A program made the position numbers and the translations under genes. Below the pieces are notes generated by a model. That model had not been told where the DNA came from. It worked only from the letters and a program-made list of their open reading frames with translations, and ran no database searches. A stretch of 64,000 bases of DNA from positions 1,488,001 to 1,552,000 of the forward strand of contig JAMXSV010000008.1 in the NCBI GenBank assembly GCA_027559495.1, given 5' to 3'. This document shows positions 34,688-47,100 of the stretch, one piece after another; the stretch's first letter is position 1; every line of letters begins with the position of its first letter. Source of the DNA: Aurifilum marmelostoma. Taxonomy: Eukaryota > Ascomycota > Sordariomycetes > Diaporthales > Cryphonectriaceae.

Positions 34688-36233
34688 ATGTCGTCCATTG
34701 CTAGGGACAGCCCCGTCAACGAGGACGCCGACCAGGTTGTCACCAAAGGCAAAAGCCGAACATACAATGACGACGACCAAACTCGGAGTCCATCAGCCAT
34801 TGATGACGAGGACCTGAAGCATGAGGATGGTGGTTCGGACGTCCGCATGGGCGACGCGAGGCCAACCTACAAGTCGTGGAAGAAAAAGTACCGGAAGATG
34901 CGCATCAAGTTCGATCAGCTGCAGGCACAGAACGAGGAGCTGTATCAGCTGGAGCAGAAGGCGCTGAGGAAGACAAAACAGCTCGCCAGCTACAATGAGT
35001 ATGCCATGTCGCCGCCTTTCCGTCCCAGATGCCTTCCTGCGCGTGCGCGACCTTGAGAGATGGTACTGACCCAACTTTCTTTCCGCTCACAGCCGCATGC
35101 TCGACGTCCTCCTAGACATCAACAATCGCCCACAGATCCCGACAGAGAAGCGCTTCGACCTTAGCCTACCCGTACCACCAGACGTGGAGGATGACTACGT
35201 CCTACCAATCGATACGGAGCGGCCATCGGGTCCCCGGCCCGCGAAGTCGCTTCGTGAGCTGCTGAAAGACATACCGCACATGGATTTCAATGCCACAGCG
35301 GAGCGGTTGCCTGACCTCACGCAGGAGCTCACCACCGGCATCGACTCGCCGGCCCTCGATGCTAATCATCAGCGGTACCCGCCGACGTTCCTAACCGCCG
35401 ACGATATCGATAATTACCTGTGGGAGATTGATGTCAAGACCTCCGCCGATCCTGACGTGTACGGCGCGCTGCCCGATATGCTGCCTACCCTGGCGCCTCT
35501 CGCGCGTGAACAGAATGGTGCGAGCAATGGCACAGGTAGAGGGGCAACCCCGTCCTCAGCTGCGCCTTCCACCAAGGACGCATCATCTGCTGGCATCAGC
35601 CGCGCCGGCATGTCGAGCCGGGACTTCGCCCTACGCAATCCTACAAGCGTCTATAACTGGCTCAGGAAACATGCACCCAAAACGTTCCTGCAAGACCACG
35701 AGAGCGACGAAAAGAATGTGAGGACAGCAGAGAAGGCGTCCCGCAGGGCATACCGGTTCGAGGAGGACGCTGAGGAGGAGGAGACTCGACCGACACCGCG
35801 GAGGACTACCGGCGGGAGCTCTCGTAAAACAAGTGGCGAAGGGCGCGCAAGTACCGGAGCAGCGCGTGCCAGTGCTAAGAGCGAGCGCGGCTCCAAGCGC
35901 TCCTCAGCTGCCCATGCCAAGGAAAAGCGGAAGTCTGTGGGGAACGAGACAACGCTTGATCTGGACGATGAGGCCGGCGCCGGCAGGGGAGCGGCTACAA
36001 GCAAGGGCAAGCGGAAGCGGGCTGTGGAAGACGATACTGGGTACCGACCTAAGGGGGGATCCAGCCGACGCCCGGCAAAGAAGCGGACCAAAAACACTTC
36101 CATTAGTGGAGGTGCAGGTAATGATGATAAGGCTGCAGCTGCCACGCAAGGTGAGACTGCGGCATCCAAGAAGAAAGAGGCAGCCAAGGAGGTACCGGAC
36201 GGGGCAAAAGCTGGGGCTGGGGCAGAAGATTGA
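34688..36233 (+). CDS. iec3: INO80 chromatin-remodelling complex subunit Iec3-like
   Basis: Two exons, 34688-34998 and 35093-36233, give 483 residues. The N-terminal conserved block reads YKSWKKKYRKMRIKFD and continues as a short coiled coil (QLQAQNEELYQLEQKALRKTKQL). It is followed, across the intron, by DRMLDVLLDIN. This pattern matches the Iec3 subunit of the INO80 nucleosome-remodelling complex known from fission yeast and filamentous fungi. The middle has PPTFLTADDIDNYLWEID. The C-terminal third is very basic and Ser/Ala-rich with many KR/RK clusters, consistent with a nuclear, DNA- or nucleosome-binding tail. Its role within INO80 is not well defined. Confidence 0.8.
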
Positions 36234-37190
36234 GGCTTTCCAGGAGATTTTGCGCATGGTGTATAGTGAGCCCATAGCTCCGACGAGGTTTAGATATCAG
36301 ATATCAGTAATCGATGAGCAAGAGTACCCTGACTGGTCTACTTCCCATGCATAGGTTCACCTTTTTCTTGTTCTCTGGACCTTTGCACGGTTTCTCGGCA
36401 GCATAGATTTCGCCAAACAGGTCTTGTTACTACAAACCTCGGGTCCCAGCAGGCTCATCAGCTGACCTCACGTTCAAGCCTACGATTTTGCTACCAGAGA
36501 ATTTGCTGACCCTTCTCCTGAAGAAGTCTGGGCCCAAGTCAGATGGCGAAGGGTCATACACAGTAGTAGTAATAAAAAATTGTTTCTGTTAATACATACC
36601 CGCGTTTATATAGTTCTCTGCCGGTGAATGGATTAAGGGATACACACTTTGCATCTCCAAACAGGGACTGCACCACCTGTACACATATATGCAGGTACTG
36701 CGTTGAAACAAAGAAGCAGGCAAGCTAGCGCACCTATGTTTAGGTCAGATATATGCTCTTAGCTCTCTAGATCAAGCTTCTACTGTGCATTTTTCTCTGT
36801 TTCCTTCAACTTGCTCATGCAGCGTTTCTTCCCTGACTCTTTTCTTCCTTCCAACAACCGCCTCTTCCGAGGCCTCCACGCAACATCAGAGTCGAAAACA
36901 GAAAGGAATTAGACAGGAATACCAGACGTCAATAGCCGAGGAAGGGTATTCGCAAAGCTCCTCCCTCTATCCTCTACAGCTCACACAGGTCGAGCAGACA
37001 AGAGTATGATGCACGCGTACCCAGAACTGTGACCGCAGAGGCCAGAAAGACGTGCCACTGTCAAACACGCGGAAATATCCCTCCAATCCTCCGAGATCCT
37101 TCCGAGTACATGCTCTTCTTTTCTCCTTTTTCTTTCGTCTCATCTGTCTATATACATACCTTCTCCTTATCCCGTGGGCGAGACGAATCC
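36234..37190. other. Intergenic between convergent genes
   Basis: This 957-bp stretch separates the ends of the Iec3 and isocitrate dehydrogenase genes. I see nothing supported in it. Confidence 0.5.
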
Positions 37191-38766
37191 TCACAATTTC
37201 TCCTTCAGCAGTCCCTTCATCTTCCTCTCGACGGCGTCCAGGTACTCGGTCGTGGTGACATAAGGCTGGTCTTTACCGCACGCCAGGGCCAGGTCCTTGG
37301 TCATGATGCCGTCCTGGTCGACAGTGTCAATACAGGCCTTCTCGAGGCTCTCGGCGAAGGCGACCAGCTCAGGGGTGTCGTCGAGCTGGCCACGCTTGGC
37401 AAGACCGCGGGTCCAGGCGAAGATGGAGGCGATGGGGTTGGTGGAGGTGGGGTTGCCCTTCTGGTGCTCGCGGTAGTGGCGAGTGACAGTACCGTGGGCG
37501 GCCTCGGACTCGAAGGTCTTGCCGTCTGGGGTGATGAGGACCGAGGTCATGAGGCCAAGAGAGCCGAACCCCTGAGCGACGATGTCGGATTGAACGTCGC
37601 CATCGTAGTCTGGTGGATGGGGAGCATTGTCAGTTCACTTCACAGTCCCCTACTTTGTCTGTCGACCCCCCCCCCCAAAAAAAAAACTGCGCATGATGGC
37701 CACCGGGAAAGGGATTGGGGGTACGGGCTTTCACTACTCACTCTTGAGAGCCATGACGTAGCCGCCCTTGCTCTTCATCATCTGGGCGACCATGTCGTCG
37801 ATCAGGCGGTGCTCGTACCAGGTGCCCAGCTTCTCGAACTCCTTCTTGTACTGGGTGTCGTACAGCTCCTGGAAAATGTCCTTGAAGCGGCCGTCGTACT
37901 TCTTGAGGATGGTGTTCTTGGTGCTCATGTACAGGGGCAGGCGGCGGTCGATGGCCATCTTGAAGCTGGCATGGGCGAAGCCGGTGATGCTCTCGTCGGT
38001 GTTGTACTGGGTCTGGGCGACACCACCGCCGCTCTTGAAGTCAAAGACCTCGATCTCCTCGGGCTTGCCGCCCTCGGGGGTGTAGACCATGGAGAGCTTG
38101 CCGGGGCCAGGAATGACGCGGTCCTTGGCGCGGTACTGGTCGCCAAAGGCGTGACGGCCGATGATGATGGGCTCGACCCAGCCAGGTACCAGGCGAGGGA
38201 TACGGGGCACAATGATGGCCTCGCGGAAGACGGTACCGCCGAGAATATTGCGAATGGTGCCATTGGGGGAGAGCCACACTGTTTTGGGAGGGAGGACGAC
38301 GTTAGCAAGCCGAGCGCCAACGTCATTGCGTGCGTGGACACCACTCACTCTTCTTCAACTTGAACTCCTCCACACGTGCCTCGTCAGGGGTGATGGTGGC
38401 GCACTTGACGCCCACGCTGTACTTCTGGATAGCCTCGGCAGCCTCGACGGTGACCTTGTCGTCGGTCTTGTCACGGTACTCAAGCCCCAGGTCATAGTAC
38501 TTGAGGTCGATGTCGAGGTAAGGGTGGATGAACTTCTTCTTGATGTCCTCCCAGATGATGCGGGTCATCTCGTCGCCGTCGAGCTCGACGACAGGGTTCT
38601 TGACCTTGATCTTCTTGAGGGTCGCCATGGTGCGGACGAAGGCGGCGGCGCGCAGTGCCTGAGGTGCTGCTGCTGCTGCTGCTCGTTGTGAGAGAGCCGG
38701 TCGGCAGAGGGGGCGGGCGCTCAGGGCTGCTGCGCGACGCAGGGTCGAGGCTGCGGAGGCGTGCAT
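37191..38766 (-). CDS. idpA: NADP-dependent isocitrate dehydrogenase
   Basis: Three exons, 38349-38766, 37742-38278 and 37191-37609, give 457 residues. The enzyme oxidises isocitrate to 2-oxoglutarate and makes NADPH. Visible active-site segments are KMWLSPNGTIRN (substrate phosphate/carboxylate binding), PRLVPGWVEPIIIGRHAFGDQY, NYDGDVQSD (metal-binding aspartates) and AAHGTVTRHY (NADP site). The first 46 residues are rich in Arg and Ala without acids, a mitochondrial targeting sequence. A second ATG at 38626-38628 in the context CACCATGG begins exactly at the mature enzyme (MATLKKIKVKNP). In Aspergillus nidulans one idpA gene makes both mitochondrial and extramitochondrial forms, so the same may hold. 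The C-terminus KEKL is not a standard SKL signal. Confidence 0.97.
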
Positions 38767-40128
38767 GATGGGCTGTTTTGTATGCCGAGGTCGAGGGACG
38801 AAGAGGGGCTGGCCTATAGGGCACTACTGTATGCTGTGCAGGTCGATTGGCCTGGATATGGCGCGTTACGACGACAAGCAGCGATAAGCCGGCTGGGTAG
38901 CAGCAACAAGTGGCAGCTCCCTCGGTGCGATGGCCTCAAGTAGGAATGTGAAGCCGGAGAAGGAGGGGTATATGCAGGCTGGTCTGGGAGAGAGGAACCT
39001 GATTCCTTTTTTCTGAGCACCGTCTTAGTTTTCCTCTTCTGCGATTGAGAAGCAGAGGGAACAAAAAGAGCAGGGCGAGGGCATTCGATTCCTCAAAAAG
39101 GTTGCGAAGGGTCAAAAGGTTCGGTCGGCGTTACGACCGGCCAAAAATGTGGAGCCGAGGTTTGCTCGAGGAGCTCCTGTGGGTACCAGCCGACTCCGAG
39201 TCCGGAAGTTTTGGGCCGCTGAACGGAGATGTATTTATCTTATGTATAAGTGTTTGTACCCGTAACAGGAGAGGGAGAGAGTATTGAAGGAGGAAGAAGA
39301 AACAAAAGGGACGTTGGAATGGAATTTTGTTGCGACAGTGGGCTGGGAGCGAGACGTCCACGGTTTGGGGGGGGGGGGGGTTTGCCAGGGCGGATAAAGA
39401 AGCTCCTGCATGACCCTTTTCCCCCTCACCAACTCGAACGATGGATGGGATGGTGCGGTTACAGGCGGACAGACGGAAGGAACCTTGAGCATCTGAGACC
39501 ACCTGCCCTGGAAACGGTTTCAATTACTGTTGGAGAAGACGCTCCCCCTCAAGACGGCGACAATACGCATTGGGAGGCTTGCAGCTCGGTACAAGATACA
39601 CCGCTGCGCTTATATACTATATGGGGCATGCCATGTACCATGTACAGGGGGGCCAGAACACCCCAACACCAAGCAACCCACCACAAAAGTCGAAAGTACA
39701 ACTATGTCTGGTGACAGGAGATGACGAAATGGCAGCACTGAAGCTACTGTCTCTTTTTCTCCCCCCCCCCCCTACCCCTCCCCCGGGGCCCTCCCATCAT
39801 TTGACTTTGCTCCTTTCCAATACATATCGTCGAGACAGATATGGGGTAATAAGTTTCGTGATGTATTATGTAACACCACAACCTATACATGGTAGGCTCT
39901 GTAATGCTTCGTTACTATGATACTATGGTATTACTTCAATGGTACTATGTAATTTTGTACCAGATCTTCCCCGCACTACGCTAGAACAATGGGAAGGTGG
40001 GGAGGACGGATCTGACAGACAGCCTGGGCAGGGGTCCTGAACTCTTCCAGTGAGATCACAGGCCACCAAGTTATCGTCATCCACCACTCTTTCTATCAAC
40101 TCTCGTCGACCTTACCATTCTCAACGGC
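38767..40128. other. Intergenic
   Basis: This 1.36-kb stretch holds the isocitrate dehydrogenase promoter and the 3' side of the Yellow-family gene. G and C runs occur at about 39367-39380 and 39764-39773. The open frame at 39250-39714 on the plus strand has no recognisable content. Confidence 0.45.
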
Positions 40129-41256
40129 TCACTCGTGGTCGATAGGAGAGGGTCCAGTCCCAATACCTATCGTGTATACATGCAACGGCTTCACGATGTG
40201 GCTCACACCCCCAGGATTGAACGGCGCGCCCCGGTTCAGCTGCGCTGCGGGCATCCACAACGTCCCAGCCGAGTCGATCCACATGGCATCCACCCACAGC
40301 AGCCTCTCGTCCTGCACCAGCGTCGTCCTCGTGCCGTTGGCGTACACCCTCTCGATGGCCTGTCGGTCCACGTCGCTGACGTAGATGCCCCCGTCCGCGT
40401 CCACCGCTGTGCCTCCCGTCCCCGGCGTGAGCGCGAATGCCTCCACGTGGTCCGCCAGCGTCGCCGCCAGCGATGAGTTCCACAGCGATGCATCCAGGAG
40501 ACGCGTCGCCACCCTGTGCATGCCCCCGCACGCCGGCTGGAAGTAGAGCCACTCCCCGTCCGGCGACACCTCAAGCTGGTCCGCCGCGATGTACTCGGGC
40601 TGCCCAGTTTCTGCTGACCTGAGTAGCTGGCCCTCGCCTGACACAGGCATCGACGCCGCTGTCGATGACGCTCCGTCCAGCACGCGTACTGCCCGTCCCG
40701 TCGCCAGGTCCAGCACCATCAGTGCCCCAACCCCGGCGTCCGTCAGGTACGCCGTCCCCGCCGCCGGGTGGAATCGGATGTCGTCCAGCAGGCTGCTGCT
40801 CATCGTCACGTTGCCCATCGGGTACACCCGCCGCACGCTGTTCGTCTGAAGGTCCACAACCACGAGCTTGGGGCCCTCGGGCAGGATCACAGGGCTGCCA
40901 AACCCAGGGCTGCCCGTGTCCACGAGCCAGAGATCCCCATCGGGGCCGATTCGCTGCGAATTGACCCGCACCAGCGTCGTCGCCGCGTCCGACTCCGAGG
41001 ACACCCCCGCGTACGAGTTCCACGCTGCATCTGGGTACGGCACGCCTGTGCCGTTGACCCACTCCACAACCTCCGGCAGTCCCTGTGCCTGGGTGCCATC
41101 CACGCGCGCATACAGCACAAAGAGCCGTCCCGACGGCGTCGTCGAGATGCCGTTGCTCGGCGTATCGAGCGTCAGCGCCACCTGGACTCTGGGGTCCGTC
41201 GCTGCGTAAGTGAGCGATAAGACGCCAAACACAGCTGCGAGTCGAAGTAGATGCAT
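40129..41256 (-). CDS. Secreted Yellow / major-royal-jelly-family protein
   Basis: One exon codes for 375 residues. A signal peptide (MHLLRLAAVFGVLSLTYA) is followed by a six-bladed propeller-like chain of strands. Family phrases are ISTTPSGRLFVLYARVDG, GDLWLVDTGSPGFG, PKLVVVDLQTNSVRRVYP, LDDIRFHPAAGTAYLTDAG, ALMVLDLATG, QLEVSPDGEWLYFQPACGG and AMWIDSAGTLWMPAAQLNR. This order matches the MRJP/Yellow family, known best in insects and also found patchily in fungi and bacteria. Several N-x-S/T sites suit secretion. The function in fungi is unknown; a gluconolactonase-like SMP-30 propeller is the nearest alternative. The ATG at 41254-41256 is chosen because the upstream extension is low-complexity and the signal peptide starts here. 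Confidence 0.88.
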   Translation of the reverse strand: MHLLRLAAVFGVLSLTYAATDPRVQVALTLDTPSNGISTTPSGRLFVLYARVDGTQAQGLPEVVEWVNGTGVPYPDAAWNSYAGVSSESDAATTLVRVNSQRIGPDGDLWLVDTGSPGFGSPVILPEGPKLVVVDLQTNSVRRVYPMGNVTMSSSLLDDIRFHPAAGTAYLTDAGVGALMVLDLATGRAVRVLDGASSTAASMPVSGEGQLLRSAETGQPEYIAADQLEVSPDGEWLYFQPACGGMHRVATRLLDASLWNSSLAATLADHVEAFALTPGTGGTAVDADGGIYVSDVDRQAIERVYANGTRTTLVQDERLLWVDAMWIDSAGTLWMPAAQLNRGAPFNPGGVSHIVKPLHVYTIGIGTGPSPIDHE

Positions 41257-43041
41257 GTTGATCTGGATGAGTGGCGTAGATGACAGTTTACGAAACAGAG
41301 AAAGAGAGCCGTCTGTGTGTGCACGCGCGCGCGTTTTTGTGTGTATGTTTGTCCCGGTCCTGCACAAATTGTGGTCAAGACCTATATTCAGCTCGAAAGA
41401 AATGATGACTGTTCGCAAAAAAACAGAATCAAGGTATCTGTCCGAACAAACCAGCACGTCATTCTTTATACACATACATATATGTGCACGAGCACGCCCG
41501 ATACTACATAACAAATAGACACGACAAAATGACGTCTAACATTTTCCCCTCTAGCCAAAGAAAAATTGGGGTGTGGGCAAACCCCATGCGTTGCATCGCA
41601 GATGTTGTTGGGTGTGAGATCTACCGTGCAGACGCCGTGGCTACGGGCAAGTGCCTAATGTATCTTGTTGCACCCGGTGGGTTTTCCTCCTTGTTTCCCC
41701 TCCTCCGTAGCACGCACAACCCCTCATCAACCCGCCTTTTTGGTTTTACTCTGAGCTGCGGCGGACTGCCGGTGATCGTCACACTAGTTCCGATCCATCA
41801 ACAGAAGCGCTGTTCGTAACGAGCACACAGTTTTGACCGACTTTTCGTTGCTAGGGTCTACAGTGTACGCTGGCTCGAGAAGAAGGGGTGGGGGGTGCAT
41901 CACCACCCTGCAGTAGACGTCACTGAGTCAAATGCAGACGGCTTTGGAGAGTTCCTTAAGGAGATTGGAGAGACTAGGGTGCAACCGCCAGTCCTGAAGT
42001 TAGCAGGCCCGCGACTATAAAGCTTTCAGTCTCTGCTAGAGAAGATTGATATAATACAGCATTAAATCCACAATGACCAATCTTGTAGCGAATGTCTTTG
42101 AAGGAAGAAAGACAAGAGAAAAGGGGAAACGGGAACTCGACTGAAATCTGCCACAACGATAAACCAAATACAGCGCCTCAGCCGTGTGACCTGTAAGACC
42201 TGCGCCACGATAAATGTCAAACTCCAACCCCTACCGCCCAACGCGTTGCTCCGCCCTGATGCTAAGCCTCACACGCCTTGAACAAACGCCGGCCCTTGTG
42301 CCTTGAAACGCCACACCGCACCAATCCAGAGTCCCGGGCAACGTATCGTACCAGACAGGAACGCCGTGATTACAAAGTGAATGACCCCAGAGAAAGAGAT
42401 GACCCAGTACGAGGCAAGTCACGAGAGAGAAAGAGAAAAAATAAAGCAGAGGGAAGGAAGGAGAAAGAACGGAAGAAGGGACAGAAGCTCATTCGTTCCG
42501 TCAACCTGTGAGTACCGACACTTGCAGGATGAGGCGGTCGGAGGAAGTAATATGTTGAAAAATGCAGCCTTTGGACTCCGACGCCTGCAGAACGCCGAGG
42601 AATATGACAAAACGAGTGACAGGATGAAGTCCGAGAAATGTCACACAGCAAAGGAAAAAGAAAAGAAAAACGATAAACCAGGTGAGAACGATGGCTTGGT
42701 ACCGCAGCCTCGATTCAGGACGACTTGCTTCTTCTTCCCATTGATGAAGCTGGTGAGGCACTAATGAGGTGTGAAGTGGCCGAAATGCCAGGGGGCGATC
42801 ATGCGCCCCCCCCGATAGGGAGACCCAAGAGAATGCTCATGTAGCTTGTGTGGTCTCTGGCGGGCTTGGTATTTGCAGGTGTTGAGGTGGAGGTGTGATC
42901 GGCAGTAAGGCTTCGTCTCGAGGTATGCGTTAAATATGAGCTGGGAGTCGTCAAGGTTGCGGCTCGCGCACTGAGATGTAGACCGGACGGCAGCTTCAAT
43001 GACTTTAAGTGCACGCAGCTCGGAGGCGATACTGCACTTCA
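41257..43041. other. Intergenic
   Basis: This 1.8-kb stretch separates two minus-strand genes. A purine-rich patch (GAGAGAAAGAG, AAGGAAAAAG) lies at about 42390-42670. The minus-strand frame at 42761-43129 overlaps the zinc-finger gene's end in another frame and has no family features. Confidence 0.45.
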
Positions 43042-44101
43042 CTACTGCCGGTTGGACCTTGCGGACGAGTTCGAATACAGAGTCCTGTACCTCTCGTCCT
43101 GGACCTCCTTCTCCAGGAACGTACCGCATTCGCAGACGTAATCCGGCCTATCCGCTGAAATCCAGTTCCGCTTCAGGCACTTGAGACAGCGCCACCAGTC
43201 TTCTTTCATTTGTTTCCCGAACGCCCATTTTTGATCTTCCTTGATGTTGCGCTTCGGCAGGGCTTCTAGGTGACAGTCGCGAAGATGGGCCCTATAGTGG
43301 TCCTTGCGTGTGAAAGGATCCGGGGCTTGGGACGAGCCCGAAATGAGGTGGCCGTTCTTGGAGCGCGTGCAGCTTTTGTAGTCACAATGCCATTTGTCGA
43401 GTTGGGCTCGAGACCTGTGCACATGCCTAACATGCCGTCCAAGGTCTGCGGGCCTTAAGAAGGCGTGGGTTGTGCAGCCTGGGGACAGGCATACATACAT
43501 TGGAGGGCTGGCCAAGCTTGTCAGCCTTTCATACAGCCCACTTTCGAAGCACGCACCAGGTATTGGACACTTGAACAACAGAATTGCAAAAGCTAATCAT
43601 CGCGGCAAGGGGTCTCAAAACTCACCCGTTGCTTTGCACTGGCGGCGGCGAGTCAGACACCTCTTGCGGGTACTGAGAATGGCCTGCATATGATGGAGTG
43701 CTCGCTTGTGCAAGGTCGGACACATGATGACCTGATGCCCAGTTTTGGTTTTGGCTGTAGACAGATGCTGTAGAGTAACCGTTGCTGTTGTGACGAGAAT
43801 GCCAACTGCCGGGGCTGCTGCCCGCCAGAGGAGACGAAGCATTGTCATAGCCATTGTTGGAGCTCGAAGCCCTCGAGCCGCCACCTTGACTGGCTCGCCC
43901 ACCATGGCTGGCGCGGGGGTAGGAATCATAGGAATAGGAAGAGCTTGAAGTCCGCTCCAAAGGCTGTGCACTGGAGCCTTCGTAGTAGCCCAGGTCCCCG
44001 CTGTCGAACACGGCAGAGGCGCCCCAGGCTGTAGCGGAGGGAGCGGGCTCTCCCCAAGCCTGTCGGTTGCTTTGGTGGTAGGAGCCTTGATAATTGCTCA
44101 T
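43042..44101 (-). CDS. C2H2-type zinc-finger protein with disordered N-terminus
   Basis: Two exons, 43626-44101 and 43042-43507, give 313 residues. The N-terminal half is disordered and rich in Ser, Tyr, Gly and Gln (MSNYQGSYHQSNRQAWGEP). The C-terminal half has a finger YVCLSPGCTTHAFLRPADLGRHVRHVH (C-x4-C-x12-H-x4-H). A second, CDYKSC with FTRKDHYRAHLRDCH, follows, and then a CLKC / CECG pair. Such proteins are common putative transcription factors in Pezizomycotina. The splice joining SNG to PPMYVC is phase-correct, but a small extra exon at 43559-43594 would also fit, so the 43.5-kb boundary is uncertain. The start ATG at 44099-44101 begins a typical disordered leader; an upstream alternative at 44203 adds 34 residues. 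Confidence 0.75.
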
Positions 44102-47100
44102 ATTGTCGCGCAATCGTAGGTTGTCGGCGATACTCAGAGGGAAAAAAAGATATGTGCAGTGTAACTTGGACGATGAGGGCGGAGCGACATAGAAGTTGCG
44201 CAACGAATCGGTAGGAGAAGGACTTGATGAGCTCTGAGGAGGAGAGGGAGGAGAAAGAGGAAGAAGTATGCCAGAGCCGGACTGCTTCTCGGATCAATTA
44301 ATCCCAATTACCACAATGGCGTCTTCATCTCTGCAAGGACATATGTGTAGACGTCGAACCAGCACACTACTGGATTCGTCAAAAGCCAGACGATTCTGAT
44401 CGCTGTGAGGCTTGATAATCCGACACTTTGGCAGGTGAGGCGTGCGAAGACGATAGTGAGGGGATTTGCGGTGAACATAGGTGTGATCGATTGGTCAATA
44501 TTGCTCGAGTGCTTGCTCCTCTGATCATGATGTATTTGCCGCCTATAAGTGATCCTAAGGGTGAGGCATATAACGTGCAATACTCTCTGGCTTCAACAGG
44601 TCCACGTCCGGCCAGGCCATATTATGAGACGGAAGCATGCGTGGTGTGTATATGGGTGTGCCATGTGTTAGGCATGGATGTGAGCCGGAGCGAAGGCTCA
44701 AGCTGCATGTAGACTTTCCCGGGCCTGTCCCACAGCTTAGGCACCCATCTCGAACCCTAGCCATGCTCGACAGCACGATGCATATATGCAACAAAGGATA
44801 GGACCTTAGAGTTGCAGCGAGGGTCAAGTGGAGAAAGCCAACAAGGGGGTCCAAGCAGTCCGCAGTCGCATATGAAGAAGACCAGACCAAGATTCGGTGA
44901 GTCAAGTCCACACCAGTGACTAGAAGGGAATACGATCCAGCGCGGAAACGGGACCAGGGGGAGGGGGAGGAGAAGACGTCAAAGTGCAGATACCACATAT
45001 AGCGGGAACACGGCTATGCTGGCGACCCATCTGCAGCTGTGGAAGACAATAGGACAAGCACAGCAGGCCGGCCACAGCTTAAGCGTGGGCTGTCTAATGA
45101 GGCCGTGCGATCGTACAGATTCCACCTGCTTCAATAGGGCTGACAAGCGAAATTCTCCGGGGTCGAATAGATTCATGCCACGGTGGAGGACACGACGACC
45201 CTGCACAGCCAGAGTCAGAAGGAAGACAGACGTGCGGAACAGTGATGGTGTGCAGGGTTGCTGTGGAATCCAGATTGGGACGATTGAGCTTGACGATGGC
45301 TGAGAAAGTGCAGGCAAGATTGAGGCGCACGAGGTGAACATGCACGTCCTTGTCCGCGTGGCGCCAGGGATCTGGGACCAGACCATGGGGAGTAACCGCT
45401 TGGTTGTGCAGGAGGCCTGCCGAGCTCGCCGTCGACGAGGCTTTTTCGGGGATGAGGTGCGCCATTTTGTTCTCCTGTGCTGGCGCCTGAGGGGCAGAAA
45501 AGGAGGGAGGCCCAGTCGCCAGATTGGTCTTCGTCGTGTGACTCAGGTGATCGATGAACGCAGGGACGGTCGGGGAAAAAAGAGGCAGCGGGGGGGGGGG
45601 GGGTCGAGGCCAGCATCGCAGGAACCATGATGCCGATCGGACCTCATCGAGGTGAGGTGCATCTGCACATGTAGGCCTGATAAGGTTTGGTAGCCAGCCT
45701 TAAAGCTGGGTAGCAGCAAGCGAAGGCAGAAGAACCATCGAACATAGGTCGTCAGGCCAGCAGCGCCTGGATATGAATATCGGGTTAGTCATACTGTATG
45801 ACTGCATTATCGCTGGGGTGCGGGGGAGCCCACTGTGAATTGTTAAGGCAAGGCAGTCAGTCGCCATTCAGCCTCAACGCCACACAGTAGTGCCGTGGTG
45901 GTACCTTCCACACCACTACGTACCTGCTGTTGTGTGCGCTGCAGCAGCATGCACACTGCGACCGGGGAATAGTGGCTCGGCGCAGGCTGCCCGGTCCAAC
46001 TACCTGGGTGGTGCGCCCCGACGGTTCGCAAAAACTGCCTCGTCGAAGGCGCATGGTAGCGTCTTTGCCTGATCTTAACTGAGGCAGTGCTATAGCAAGG
46101 CTTCTCCGTGGGCTTCCAACTTTGCCGAGATGGGCCATGGTCAGCGGAACAAGTCGGCTAGGACTCGATCTCTGATTCGACGACGGGGGCGTTCTGTCGT
46201 TTGGGGTTACAACCTCGTCCATCATCACCATCATCAATGCTGCATCATCACCGTTTGGGGCTGCGGCGCATTTCCGGAATTCCCTCGTGATTCACCGAAG
46301 GCTTGGACACACATACACAAGACGAGACTCCGTGCGCCTGCCGCGGGCTGCATGTTTCCCTCAGCCTTGATCCAAGATATTGACCTTCATGCTGCGACCG
46401 AGAGGGGTCTCCACGTTCGGTCGGCCTGGCTGCACAACTACCGCGCCTAGATACGGCCACATCAGATCGGATAGAACAGGTGGCCTGCATCAGGGACGTC
46501 GCAATCGTGCAACCCCCGCCAGAAGGGGTGAGACAGAGAGACCATGGGGCGGGCTGGACCGGGGGCCCGTTCTGGTGACCGAACTGGCTTCTTGGACCCC
46601 AATCTGCAAAAGCGATATCAGCAACGTGTTGACGCTCCAGAGGCTGACGACCGACCAGGGTCCAGCTTACCATGTACATACTCTGAGCACATGCATGTGT
46701 ATGGCGGTTGAGGCGCTAAGGATAGTTGGCGTTGTTTGGCAGGCTGTGTGAGAGGAATAAGTGCACTTGCTGCGGCCCAAGCCGCATGAGAAAAAAGAGA
46801 AAGGGGGGGAAAAAAAAAAAAAAAAAAAAGTCTCAAGGTATCAGGTCGATCAATCTTGTGCAACAACACAGCACGTCACTGCCACTATCAGACAATCACT
46901 CACCCGCTCACCTATTGGCACCCTTGACCATAGCAGATAGCTAGGAAGCCCTGTAACGGCAGATCGGCGCTCCAAACGTCAGAGACAACAGCAGCGGGAC
47001 CCGATACCAGACCTCTCTGGCAATCGCCGCACGTCATCTTGGGCATCGGGGCAGTGGATGAGCCACCTCTTCGGTCGTCAGATTAAAATGCTGCAAGATA

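Noticed and set aside
37029..38363. 444-codon open frame on the plus strand
   Set aside because: It lies antisense to isocitrate dehydrogenase, crosses its introns, and its composition is the mirror of GC-rich codons. The opposite strand gives a perfect known enzyme.
44979..46679. Several 100-150-codon frames on the minus strand
   Set aside because: They overlap one another in different frames, lack motifs, and have low-complexity Ser/Pro/Arg composition typical of chance frames.
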